Origin: an uncultured Rhodospirillales bacterium
Lineage (GTDB): Bacteria > Pseudomonadota > Alphaproteobacteria > Azospirillales > Azospirillaceae
Length of the DNA stretch: 37,087 bases
NCBI GenBank assembly: GCA_903920145.1
Contig: CAIXKV010000075.1
Coordinates: 1 to 37,087, forward strand
Reading direction: 5' to 3'
Below, in pieces: positions 14,954-27,397 of this stretch. The notes beneath the pieces were generated by a model. The model was not told the DNA's origin. It saw only the letters and a list, made by a program, of their open reading frames with translations, and ran no database searches. Position numbers and translations under genes: made by a program. The stretch's first letter is position 1. Each line of letters opens with the position of its first letter.

Positions 14954-15444
14954 CAAAGGGCCGATGGGCCCTTTGCGGGGGCGAGCGAAGCCCGCGAAAG
15001 GCGCTCTCGCTCGGCCATCAACAGACGGCCCAGGCGGTTTTCACCAACGCCAAGCGGACATTGCCCCCAGATCCGATCGAACCAATGGTTGCCCTCGATC
15101 AATTCGGCGGTTCCAGTCGCCAAAAGCTGTTCCCTCAGTCCAGGATCAGCGAATTTCAGAGTCAGTAGGGCAGCCATAATATCGGTCTTGGCCACTTCCC
15201 AATCCGGGCGCAAAACCAAGCGCCGTCCGTTCGCTTTGGCGTCGGCAGGGTGCGGGAGGGCGGCGATCCGACGACGGCTCTCCAGATCCAGAGTCTTCGC
15301 GGCCTGAAAGGCATGCTCGACGGTGGGATAGGCGAGTCCTTCCCACAACAACGGACTCGGCGCGAAATTCGACAGAAAGGCGTAATCGTCGTCGAATTCG
15401 GTAATGGCCGGGACTGCCGGCGCAGCAGACGAAGAAGAGTCCAT
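14953..15444 (-). CDS. NADAR family protein (YbiA-like)
   Basis: A 163-aa protein of the NADAR/YbiA (DUF1768) family. Members hydrolyse N-glycosidic bonds of riboflavin-pathway intermediates or remove ADP-ribose from guanine in DNA. Key motifs are FLSNF (23-27), YPTVEHAFQAAK (39-50), NHWFDRIWG (119-127) and GENRLGRLLM. The start at 15444 (MDSSSS) is a choice; an in-frame start at 15543 exists, but that stretch is made of palindromic DNA. The last roughly 12 residues (SLAPAKGPSAL) are encoded by a palindromic repeat that recurs upstream at 15594-15645. The stop codon is completed by repeat copy F. NADAR genes are often mobile or linked to defence, but no such partner is seen here. Confidence 0.88.
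   Translation of the reverse strand: MDSSSSAAPAVPAITEFDDDYAFLSNFAPSPLLWEGLAYPTVEHAFQAAKTLDLESRRRIAALPHPADAKANGRRLVLRPDWEVAKTDIMAALLTLKFADPGLREQLLATGTAELIEGNHWFDRIWGQCPLGVGENRLGRLLMAERERLSRASLAPAKGPSAL
14955..15000 (+). repeat. Palindromic direct repeat, 3' side of the NADAR gene
   Basis: The sequence AAAGGGCC-gatg-GGCCCTTT followed by GCGGG...CCCGCGAAA. It matches the element at 15594-15645 in the same orientation (AAAGGGCCGA.. ..CCCTTTGCGGG.. ..AAGCCC.CGAAA). It encodes the C-terminal end of the NADAR protein on the minus strand. Confidence 0.75.
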
Positions 15445-15518
15445 CGACGCGAGCCCTGAGTAAAGACCGTCGGCACCACCCCCATGGACGCTAGGATAAG
15501 GCCGTTCCTCTGGCTTTC

Positions 15519-15562
15519 GCAGGGCTCCGCCCTGCACCCGCAAGGAGGCACAGCCTCCTTGA
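15519..15562. repeat. Double palindrome GCAGGGC/GCCCTGC and AAGGAGGC/GCCTCCTT
   Basis: Two adjacent perfect hairpins (7 bp, loop TCC; 8 bp, loop ACA) joined by ACCCGC. The stretch at about 143-205 has the same layout with different stem bases (GGGGGC/GCCCCC and AAGGGTC/GACCCTT joined by TGCACCCCCGCC). A single-hairpin relative lies near 4355-4372. This suggests a second, smaller palindromic family. Confidence 0.6.
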
Positions 15563-15593
15563 CCTCAAAGACATTATAGAGAAAACGTCAAGA

Positions 15594-15645
15594 CCGCAAA
15601 GGGCCGACCGGCCCTTTGCGGGTGTAGACAAAGCCCACGAAAAGC
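15594..15645 (+). repeat. Palindromic direct repeat, 5' side of the NADAR gene
   Basis: A perfect 10-bp hairpin GCAAAGGGCC-gacc-GGCCCTTTGC, followed by GGGTGTAGACAAAGCCCACG. It is the partner of the element at 14955-15000; together they bracket the NADAR gene as direct repeats. By position it could also terminate transcription between gltD and the NADAR gene, although no clear T-run follows. Confidence 0.75.
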
Positions 15646-15685
15646 TCAATCGACCTGAGCGCTCATGGGGCGTAGAGCCCTTCTG

Positions 15686-17123
15686 TCATCGCGGCAGGTC
15701 AGAACTGCCCATCAAATACTCATCCACGGCACGAGCAGCCTGCCGGCCTTCGCGAATCGCCCAAACCACCAAAGACTGGCCCCGCCGCACGTCACCCGCC
15801 GCGAACACCTTATCCACCGAAGTCCGATAGGTTTCGGTGTTGGCCGCAACATTCCCCTGGGCTGTCAGCGTGACCCCCAACGCCTCAAGCAAGCCTTGGC
15901 GCACCGGATGCACAAAGCCCATGGCCAGCAACACCAAATCAGCGCGCAATTCGAACGCGCTGCCGGGAACCTCGGTCATCCGGGGACGACCATCGGGGCC
16001 GGCTTGCCAGTCCAACCGAACCCCGTGCAGAGTCCGAACCGCTCCGGCACCATCATCCGAGAAGCGTTTGGTTGCAACGCTCCAATCGCGTTGACACCCT
16101 TCCTCATGGGAGGACGAGGTCCGCAGCTTGTTGGGCCAATGCGGCCAAGTCAGCAGCCCATTTTCCTTTTCAGGAGGCCGAGGCATGATCTCGAGCTGGG
16201 TCACCGACAAGGCGCTCTGACGAATTGAGGTGCCAATACAGTCAGAGCCGGTATCACCACCGCCGATCACCACCACATGCTTGCGCCGGGCGCTGATCTT
16301 TTGCTCCCCACCCATAGCCGCACCGGCATTGCGGCGGTTTTGCTGGACCAAGAAGTCCATGGCAAAGTGAACGCCCGCCAACTCCCGACCGGGAACCGGC
16401 AAATCACGCGGATGCTCGGACCCCGCCGCCAACACCACGGCATCAAAACCCGACAGCAGGTCGCTACCCGGCAGAGTCACGCCGACATGACAGCCGGTGC
16501 GGAATTCCACTCCTTCCGCCGTCATCTGCTCGACCCGACGGTCAATCAACGGCTTTTCCAGCTTAAAGTCGGGAATGCCGTAGCGCAGCAGCCCACCCAC
16601 CCGATCGGCCTTTTCGAACACGGTCACGGCATGACCGGCCCGCGCCAATTGTTGAGCGGCGGCCAACCCGGCTGGCCCCGAGCCAACCACCGCCACCCGC
16701 TTGCCAGTAGGCTGGGCGGCGGGTTCGGGTTGAATCCAGCCCTCTTCCCAGCCCCGATCAACGATCGCGCACTCGATGGTTTTGATCCCCACCGCGTCAT
16801 CATTGATGTTCAGGGTGCAGGCGGCCTCGCAGGGAGCGGGGCAGATACGGCCCGTGAACTCCGGGAAATTGTTGGTGGAATGCAGAGTCAGCAGCGCTTC
16901 GCGCCACTGGCCCCGATACACCAGATCATTCCAGTCCGGGATCAGATTGTTGACCGGACAGCCCATGTGACAAAACGGAATGCCGCAGGCCATGCAGCGG
17001 GCTCCCTGCTCGCGCACCACCGGCTCGGACAGGGGCAGAATGAATTCGCGATAATCCTCGATCCGATCGGCAACGGGCAACGACTCGCGATTGCGGCGCC
17101 GAAACTCCAGGAACCCCGTGGGC

Positions 17124-17131
<8 letters not shown>
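15686..17131 (-). CDS. gltD: Glutamate synthase (NADPH) small subunit
   Basis: A 481-aa FAD-dependent subunit that passes electrons from NADPH to the GltB subunit. The N-terminal region holds the cysteines for 4Fe-4S clusters ([17 protein letters not shown] and [10 protein letters not shown]). The FAD Rossmann motif is [16 protein letters not shown] and the NADPH motif [15 protein letters not shown]-terminal [17 protein letters not shown] closes the FAD site. The start at 17131 ([10 protein letters not shown]) is family-typical and overlaps the gltB stop by 8 nt, indicating translational coupling. Confidence 0.97.
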
Positions 17132-21770
<4,639 letters not shown>

Positions 21771-22065
21771 CCGACCGTAACTCCCTCGTGAACCACACGC
21801 CTTCGTGAACCACCGCACAACAACCACCGTGTCCGTCGGCGCCCGCAATCCACACTCAATTCCGACGCCGCGATCGCCTCACGCTGCGGCCATCACCCTT
21901 CGGCACCACACCCACCCAGACACGCTTATTCTATGGTGCGCCGCCACACTATGCCATATCCATCGCCGATTCCGAAGACAAACTAAAGAGGCCCTCCAAA
22001 GACCGGGGGCTGAAAACCAGAACCGCCCCCGCTTCGGATGAAGCGATATCCGACGCGATGAGAAG
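21771..22065. other. Intergenic region upstream of gltB
   Basis: No gene is seen. The 11-mer TCGTGAACCAC occurs twice (21786-21796 and 21803-21813), 17 bp apart, just ahead of the gltB start. It may be a regulatory site or a chance duplication. A gltB promoter must lie here on the minus strand, but no consensus sigma-70 or sigma-54 element was convincing. Confidence 0.35.
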
Positions 22066-23862
22066 CTATCCCCTTCGTTGGGGAGGCAAACGCCAAGGCT
22101 GAGTGGCGGCCAGCCGTTGCCGACGACGTTCGCCAGCCACTTGAAACAATTCGGTCAAGGCGACCCGCACCGCAACCGGCGTACCGGGCGGACCACGGCG
22201 AGCAATCTCGGCGCGAAGCCGGATCAATTCGGCTTCGCGTTCGGCCAGTATCTCGCCGGCCCGAATGACTCCGCGTCGGGTCTCCTCCAGGTCAGCATCA
22301 AAGGCCTGCTGCCGTTCGAGGGTCTGCGTCAAAGCGCCATCAAGGTCGGCGATCCGACCATTCACGGCATCCAACTCGGCCTGGGCGGTTTTGACCCGTT
22401 CGCCAAGCTCATCGAGCAGAGCTTGGAATTCGGCAGCCCGGCGATCTCGTTCGGCCAAAGCCAGTTCCAGCTCGCCGGCCAAACGGTCGCGCGTCGCCAA
22501 CTCGGCATTCAGCGCCAAAACTCGGCGATCCCGCTCGACCAAGGCCGTTTCCAGCTCGCCAACCCGCTGGGCGCGAGCCGCAAGATCGGCGTCCAGCACC
22601 AAAACCCGGTTATCCCGTTCGGCCAAGGCCGCTTCCAGCTCGCCAACCCGCTGGGCGCGAGCCGCAAGATCGGCGTCCAGCACCAAAACCCGGCTGTCTC
22701 GCTCGGCCAAGGCTCGTTCCAGCTCACCGACCCGCTGGGCGCGGGCCGCAAGATCAGCATCCAACGCCGAAACCCGGTTATCCCGTTCGGCCAAGGCCGC
22801 TTCCAGCGCACCAATCCGGCAATCCCGCTCGGCCAAGACCGCATCCAGCCCCAAAGCGTGGCGATCCCGTTCCGCCAAAGCCGCTTCCGACAGATGCGCT
22901 TGCCGATCCTGTTCGGCAACAACGGCATCCAACTCTTGAATCCGACGATCCCGCTCAACCAGGGCCGCTTGCGAGACCTCCGCTTGCCGATCTCGTTCCG
23001 CGACCACGGCATCTAACTCTTGAATCCGACGGTCCCGCTCAACCAGGGCGGCTTGCGAGACCTCCGCTTGCCGATCTCGTTCCGCGACCACGGCATCTAA
23101 CTCTTGAATCCGACGATCCCGCTCAACCAGGGCGGCTTCTCCGTCCCGAGCCTGCCGATCCCGCTCGGCCAGCACGGCATCCAGCGCCAGAACCCGCAAG
23201 TCGCGCTCACCGAGATTCGCCTCAAGCGCGCCAATCTGGAGGTTGCGTTCGGCCAACACGGAGTCCAGGCTCGAGACGCGCCGGTCACGGTCGGATAAAG
23301 CGGCCTCAAGCGCCACCACCTGCCGATCACGATCGGAGAGAGCCTCCCCGGCCTGAACGGCCTCATCGTTGGCCTGGGCCAAGGCCGCCGTCAGTTGCTC
23401 GATGGTGGCCCGCAAATCCAGATAGGCGTCGACGTCTTGAACGCCGGCCTCCGGCACCGATTCCGGCGCCGCTTCACCGACGGGAGCGATCGCCGACGCC
23501 TCGAGAGCAACAGACCGACGAGCCAGCGCCGCCTCCAGCGCAGCAATCCGATCGTCACGCTCGACCGCCGCCGCTGCGGCTTCGTTTTTGGCCTGAACAG
23601 CCTCGTCCTTGGCCTGGGCCAAAGCCGCCGTCATTTGCTCGATAGTGACTCGCAGGTCCAGATAGGCGTCGACGTCCCCCACCCCGGAGTCAACGGGCTC
23701 TCCAGAGTCAAGGCCGCCCTGAACGTCACGCCCTCGGGCGTTTTTGGCTCCTTTGGCGGCTTTCTTGCCTCCCCGACGACCAAAGCCGTCGCTCCGGACT
23801 TCTGAATCCGCCGCGCCGCCAGCCTTGCCTTCGGCGTTTTTCACTACCGGTTGTTTCGCCAT
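22066..23862 (-). CDS. Long repetitive coiled-coil protein, 598 aa
   Basis: Function unknown. The N-terminal 50 residues are basic and Gly/Ala/Lys-rich (RRGGKKAAKGAKNARG), suggesting DNA, membrane or polymer contact. Next, a module containing DVDAYLDLR, TIEQ and TAALAQA occurs twice (about 64-94 and 142-172), evidently duplicated. From about 180 to 500 the protein is built of degenerate 14/28-residue units of the type ALAERDRRVxxLDAxL, forming a long continuous coiled coil. In DNA these are 84-bp tandem units, some nearly identical (22933, 23017 and 23101; 22593, 22677 and 22761). The C-terminus is a basic tail (ERRRQRLAATQPWRLPPQRRG). No signal peptide or membrane span is present. It could be a cytoskeletal or scaffold protein. 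Copy number probably varies between strains through slippage. Confidence 0.85.
   Translation of the reverse strand: MAKQPVVKNAEGKAGGAADSEVRSDGFGRRGGKKAAKGAKNARGRDVQGGLDSGEPVDSGVGDVDAYLDLRVTIEQMTAALAQAKDEAVQAKNEAAAAAVERDDRIAALEAALARRSVALEASAIAPVGEAAPESVPEAGVQDVDAYLDLRATIEQLTAALAQANDEAVQAGEALSDRDRQVVALEAALSDRDRRVSSLDSVLAERNLQIGALEANLGERDLRVLALDAVLAERDRQARDGEAALVERDRRIQELDAVVAERDRQAEVSQAALVERDRRIQELDAVVAERDRQAEVSQAALVERDRRIQELDAVVAEQDRQAHLSEAALAERDRHALGLDAVLAERDCRIGALEAALAERDNRVSALDADLAARAQRVGELERALAERDSRVLVLDADLAARAQRVGELEAALAERDNRVLVLDADLAARAQRVGELETALVERDRRVLALNAELATRDRLAGELELALAERDRRAAEFQALLDELGERVKTAQAELDAVNGRIADLDGALTQTLERQQAFDADLEETRRGVIRAGEILAEREAELIRLRAEIARRGPPGTPVAVRVALTELFQVAGERRRQRLAATQPWRLPPQRRG
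22590..22800. repeat. 84-bp tandem repeats within the coiled-coil gene, block 1
   Basis: Successive units start near 22593, 22677 and 22761 and share CCAGCACCAAAACCCGG-type starts, exactly 84 bp apart. The unit codes for 28 residues (four heptads), so gain or loss of a unit keeps both frame and coiled-coil register. Confidence 0.85.
22933..23140. repeat. 84-bp tandem repeats within the coiled-coil gene, block 2
   Basis: Units start at 22933, 23017 and 23101 (CTCTTGAATCCGACG...), 84 bp apart. The first two differ at only a few bases, implying recent duplication or ongoing homogenisation. Confidence 0.9.
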
Positions 23863-24019
23863 GGTGCCCGTCCCGCCCAGCCAGGGTAGTCACCCAACTA
23901 TAACCTACCGCGAGCGACAAACAACCCTGCGATAACGATCCGACGGGACAGGCACCCCCGAACAGACGGGGTCAAACAAACACCCCCAAATGGGCATCGG
24001 CACCATCGGGGTAAAATCT

Positions 24020-24457
24020 TCACCGCATGTGTTCGGCGTACTGAGATTCCATCTCGTGCAGGCTATCCAGAACCGCCACCTCGTTACCCACGAAATCGCG
24101 CATGGACACCACCCCCACAACACGCCCCTCCGCTGCCACCGGCAAATGCCGAATTCCCTTCGCATCCATAGTCTCCAGGGCTTCGCGAACGGTCTGCTCT
24201 GAAGAAATTGTCGCCGGAGCGAGTGTCATCACTTTACTCAAGGGGGTTTCGTCTGGATTAAGACCGGGAACAACCACCCGATCCAACAAATCACGCTCGG
24301 TAAAAATCCCCTCCAGACGATCATCCTGCCCGGTGATCAGGACCGCTGCGACATGGCGAGCCGACATCTCTCGAGCCGCTTCGCGAACGCTGACGGTCGG
24401 CCCCAGATGCAGCAGGCGTTGATTTCTGAGAACTTCCTGAATTTGGCGATGTGGCAT
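24020..24457 (-). CDS. CBS-domain pair protein
   Basis: A 145-aa protein made almost entirely of two CBS domains (about 15-75 and 80-138), which together form a Bateman module binding adenine nucleotides or similar ligands. Signature segments are TVSVREAAREMSARHVAAVL with GIFTERDLLDRV, and TISSEQTVREALETMDAKGI with GVVSMRDFVGNEV. The start at 24457 is supported by GGGAG about 10 nt upstream; longer in-frame starts reach into unconserved sequence. Small stand-alone CBS proteins are usually energy or redox sensors of unknown target. It is upstream of, and on the same strand as, the coiled-coil gene, separated by 157 nt. Confidence 0.9.
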   Translation of the reverse strand: MPHRQIQEVLRNQRLLHLGPTVSVREAAREMSARHVAAVLITGQDDRLEGIFTERDLLDRVVVPGLNPDETPLSKVMTLAPATISSEQTVREALETMDAKGIRHLPVAAEGRVVGVVSMRDFVGNEVAVLDSLHEMESQYAEHMR

Positions 24458-24769
24458 GGCTGTTCTCCCTCGCGTCTTACCAATCATGATCCCGGACGGT
24501 TCCGACACGAAACGGCGACGACCGCCCAGCGCCTTAATGAAATAGGCCGGCCCGTCGTATCGCCGAGCGTTCCCCCCGAGGGATTCGGCTCGATCCGTCG
24601 CACCGCCAAAGCAACAAGCCGACGGTGACCGGCGAACCACGCCCCCTTCTTAGAGATGGGACTGCGCGCCGGAGTCACCCCGTGACAGTTTGCCGCTCCC
24701 CCCATTTCATTTCAGCGAACAAAACCCGCCAACGCCCAGAGCCTTTCTGAAAATGCCGCGCAGCCCCGA
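24458..24769. other. Divergent region between the CBS gene and pstS
   Basis: No gene is seen. A perfect palindrome GTCAC-ccc(c)-GTGAC lies at 24674-24686 and contains CTGTCAC on the minus strand, one good PhoB half-site. It may belong to a second PhoB site facing the CBS gene, but only one half is convincing. Confidence 0.35.
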
Positions 24770-24803
24770 GAGTCACAAAACTGTCACCGCCCCGTCGTAT
24801 AAC
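24770..24803 (+). promoter_or_regulatory. Pho box and promoter of the pst operon
   Basis: Three PhoB-type half-sites lie on an 11-bp spacing: GAGTCAC (24770-24776), CTGTCAC (24781-24787) and CCGTCGT (24792-24798). The middle one matches the E. coli half-site CTGTCAT at 6 of 7 bases. TATAAC at 24798-24803 is a -10 element placed 10 bp after the first Pho box, the classical PhoB-activated layout in which the box replaces the -35. Phosphate-starvation control of pstS follows by inference. Confidence 0.75.
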
Positions 24804-24926
24804 CATCGCGGTGCATCGGTAACGTCCTGCCAGCTCCAGAGAATCGGAGATCGCCGGTTCCTGTCCCGTCAGGGCGGCTTAAAGGCGTTTGCAGCTCCGA
24901 TAAAACCACCGAAAGGACTCCTCCTC

Positions 24927-25955
24927 GTGTTCACCAAACAAGTCCTCCTGGCGACCGTCGCGGTCGCAACGGGCATCACGTTGGCTGCCGGTCCGGCGAA
25001 CGCCGAATCGCGCGACCAAATTCGGATCGTCGGTTCATCGACGGTATTTCCGTTTTCGACCGTGGTGGCGGAAAACTTCGGTAAACTCGGCAAGTTCAAG
25101 ACTCCGGTGGTCGAATCGGTGGGCACCGGCGGCGGGTTCAAAGCCTTCTGCGTCGGCGTCGGCCCGCAATATCCAGATATCTCCAATGCGTCGCGGCCCA
25201 TCAAGGACAGCGAGCGGGAAACCTGCGCCAAGAATGGCGTAACCGATATCACCGAATTCACCATCGGCTATGACGGCATCACGGTGTCGGTCAATGCCAA
25301 GACCCAGCCCTTCCCGTTGACCACCAAGGAGTTGTGGTTGGCCCTGGCCGCCCAAGTGCCGGTTGACGGCAAGCTGGTGCCGAACCCCTACACCAAATGG
25401 AGCGAGGTGGACAAATCGCTTCCCAACACCGATATCGAAGTCTACGGGCCGGCCAAAGTGCATGGCACCCGCGACGCCTTCAACGAGTTGGCAATGGACG
25501 ACGGCTGTAAAAGCTTCCCAGAGATCGCAGCCTTGCAGGGAGAGGCCAAGGCGGCGGCCTGTCAGACCATCCGTGAAGACGGTGCGTGGGTTGATGTGTC
25601 CGAAGATTACGCCCTGGTGGTCGGCAAGCTGGCGGCCAGCCCGACGGCGGTTGGCGTGTTCGGCTTCTCGTTCGTTGATCAGAACAAGGACAAGGTTCAC
25701 CCGTTGACCATCAACGGCATCCCGGCTAGCTTCGAAAATATCGCGTCCAAGAAATACCCGCTGGCACGGCCTTTGTTCTTCTATGTCAAGAACGCCCATG
25801 TCAAAACCATTCCTGGCATGGCCGAATATGTCAACGAATTCGTCAGCACCAAAGCTGCGGGCGCCGATGGTTATTTGATTGACAAGGGATTAATCCCACT
25901 GCCGGCGGCAGAGTTGAAGAAGCAACAGGCAGCAGCGGCGGCTCTGTTGAAGTAA
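24927..25955 (+). CDS. pstS: Periplasmic phosphate-binding protein PstS
   Basis: A 342-aa substrate-binding protein of the high-affinity phosphate ABC transporter. The start is GTG 24927, with AAGGA about 9 nt upstream. It begins a clean signal peptide (KQVLLATVAVATGITLAAG, cleavage after PANA, about residue 26). The longer frame starting at 24690 is rejected because it would overlap the promoter. The phosphate-binding loop VGSSTVFPFS, the segment VGTGGGFKAFC, and SRPIKDSE are typical of the larger alphaproteobacterial PstS type. It is the first gene of the operon and is followed by a strong hairpin, so PstS should be made in excess over the membrane subunits. Confidence 0.95.
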   Translation: MFTKQVLLATVAVATGITLAAGPANAESRDQIRIVGSSTVFPFSTVVAENFGKLGKFKTPVVESVGTGGGFKAFCVGVGPQYPDISNASRPIKDSERETCAKNGVTDITEFTIGYDGITVSVNAKTQPFPLTTKELWLALAAQVPVDGKLVPNPYTKWSEVDKSLPNTDIEVYGPAKVHGTRDAFNELAMDDGCKSFPEIAALQGEAKAAACQTIREDGAWVDVSEDYALVVGKLAASPTAVGVFGFSFVDQNKDKVHPLTINGIPASFENIASKKYPLARPLFFYVKNAHVKTIPGMAEYVNEFVSTKAAGADGYLIDKGLIPLPAAELKKQQAAAAALLK

Positions 25956-25969
25956 AGCACGGTTTAACG

Positions 25970-26001
25970 GATCGGAGGGCGGCTGCCCTCCGATCTTTTT
26001 T
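25970..26001 (+). terminator. Intercistronic terminator between pstS and pstC
   Basis: A perfect 11-bp stem GATCGGAGGGC/GCCCTCCGATC with a GGCT loop followed by six Ts. It lies between pstS and pstC on the same strand, so it probably acts as a partial terminator that lowers expression of pstC onward. A separate pstC promoter is not evident. Confidence 0.9.
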
Positions 26002-26023
26002 CATCAAAAACCATGGCTAACCC

Positions 26024-27397
26024 ATGCAGACCACTCTCCTCCTGACGGTTATTGCGGCTTTGTCGGTGGTCGGTTACTTTGTCGGTCGTGGCCGAGCGGT
26101 GACTGTCGCTGCCGGACGTCTATCGACCTTGCATTCCGTCCCCCCGTATCACGGCTTCTATGTGGCCTTGTGGGCGGGGGTGCCGGCCCTGATTTTATTG
26201 GCCGGATGGGTGAGCTGTGAGGGACAAGTCATCATGTCCCTGGTTCTGAACCAGTTGCCCGAGGCACTGGTCCCTCAGGACGCCCAAGCCCTGACCCTGC
26301 TCCAAACCGACATTCTAAACCTCGCGGCGGGAGTCAGCACCGGACGCGACCCCGACCCGGCGATTGCCGATGCCGCTCGCCTCTACAACGGGTTCCACGC
26401 GATCGCCGAAAATTGCCTCCTGGCCTTGGGGGCGGCACTGGCGGTGGCAGGGTTAACCCTGGCCCAACGACGGATTCACCCGGCACTGCGGGCCCGGAAT
26501 CGGGTTGAAGCCACTCTCAATGTGCTACTGATCCTGTGCTCTCTGGTGGCCATCTTGACCACGGTGGGCATCGTCCTCTCCCTGCTGTTCGAGGCGATCC
26601 AGTTTTTCACCAAGGTTCCGCTCACCGACTTTCTGTTCGGCTTGCACTGGAACCCGCAAACGGCCTTTTCCGGGGATGTGAAAGGATCGTTCGGAGCGGT
26701 CCCGCTTTTCACCGGCACGCTGCTCATCACCAGCATCGCCATGGTGGTTGCGGTTCCCGTCGGTTTGATGGCGGCGGTCTATATGTCGGAATATGCCGCT
26801 CCGGCGGTGCGGGCGGTGGCGAAGCCGGTTCTGGAGATTTTGGCCGGTATTCCCACGGTGGTCTACGGCTTCTTTGCTGCCTTGACCATGGCCCCAGCAA
26901 TCCGAGATGCTGGCAACGCCCTGGGGCTTGACGTGAGTTCCCAATCGGCACTGGCGGCGGGCGCCGTGATGGGTGTGATGATTATCCCGTTCGTCAGTTC
27001 GCTGTCGGACGATGTCATCAACGCCGTTCCGCAGTCCCTCCGCGATGGTTCTTACGGATTGGGCGCCACCCGTTCCGAAACCATCCGCGAAATCGTGCTG
27101 CCTGCGGCTTTGCCTGGCATTGTTGGGGCGGTGATGCTCGCCGTCAGCCGCGCCATCGGCGAAACCATGATCGTCGCAATGGCGGCGGGCCTGGCCGCCA
27201 ACCTGACCGCCAACCCACTGGCGGCAGTCACCACAGTCACGGTCCAAATCGCCTCCACGATCCGGGGCGACCAGGAGTTCGACAGTCCGAAAACCTTGTC
27301 GGTGTTTGGACTTGGGCTCGTCCTGTTCATCGTGACGCTGATACTCAACGTCATCGCCCTCCGGGTGGTGCGCAAATACCGAGAGAAATATGACTGA
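26024..27397 (+). CDS. pstC: Phosphate ABC transporter permease PstC
   Basis: A 457-aa inner-membrane permease. It is longer than E. coli PstC (about 320 aa) because of an N-terminal extension of about 150 residues. That extension carries extra membrane spans (about 1-22, 50-70 and 125-145) and a periplasmic or cytoplasmic loop, as seen in many alphaproteobacteria. The canonical six-span core starts around 165. The ABC-contact EAA-type loop is visible as GATRSETIREIVLPAALPG. The stop overlaps the pstA start (ATGACTGA), indicating coupled translation. The ribosome binding site is weak. Confidence 0.95.
   Translation: MQTTLLLTVIAALSVVGYFVGRGRAVTVAAGRLSTLHSVPPYHGFYVALWAGVPALILLAGWVSCEGQVIMSLVLNQLPEALVPQDAQALTLLQTDILNLAAGVSTGRDPDPAIADAARLYNGFHAIAENCLLALGAALAVAGLTLAQRRIHPALRARNRVEATLNVLLILCSLVAILTTVGIVLSLLFEAIQFFTKVPLTDFLFGLHWNPQTAFSGDVKGSFGAVPLFTGTLLITSIAMVVAVPVGLMAAVYMSEYAAPAVRAVAKPVLEILAGIPTVVYGFFAALTMAPAIRDAGNALGLDVSSQSALAAGAVMGVMIIPFVSSLSDDVINAVPQSLRDGSYGLGATRSETIREIVLPAALPGIVGAVMLAVSRAIGETMIVAMAAGLAANLTANPLAAVTTVTVQIASTIRGDQEFDSPKTLSVFGLGLVLFIVTLILNVIALRVVRKYREKYD

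Noticed and set aside
14768-14956. Minus-strand 62-codon ORF made almost wholly of repeat copy F
   Set aside because: It is the translation of the repeat itself. Similar frames occur in other copies, with no evidence of a gene product.
14953-15645. NADAR region as a complete defence island
   Set aside because: No toxin, nuclease or phage-related partner lies next to it; only the flanking palindromes are unusual.
21771-22065. Sigma-54 promoter for gltB
   Set aside because: The best candidate (TGGCA...GGC) lacks the required -12 TTGC element.
22078-23016. Plus-strand frames opposite the coiled-coil gene
   Set aside because: They mirror the tandem repeats of the minus-strand coiled-coil gene and have no independent support.
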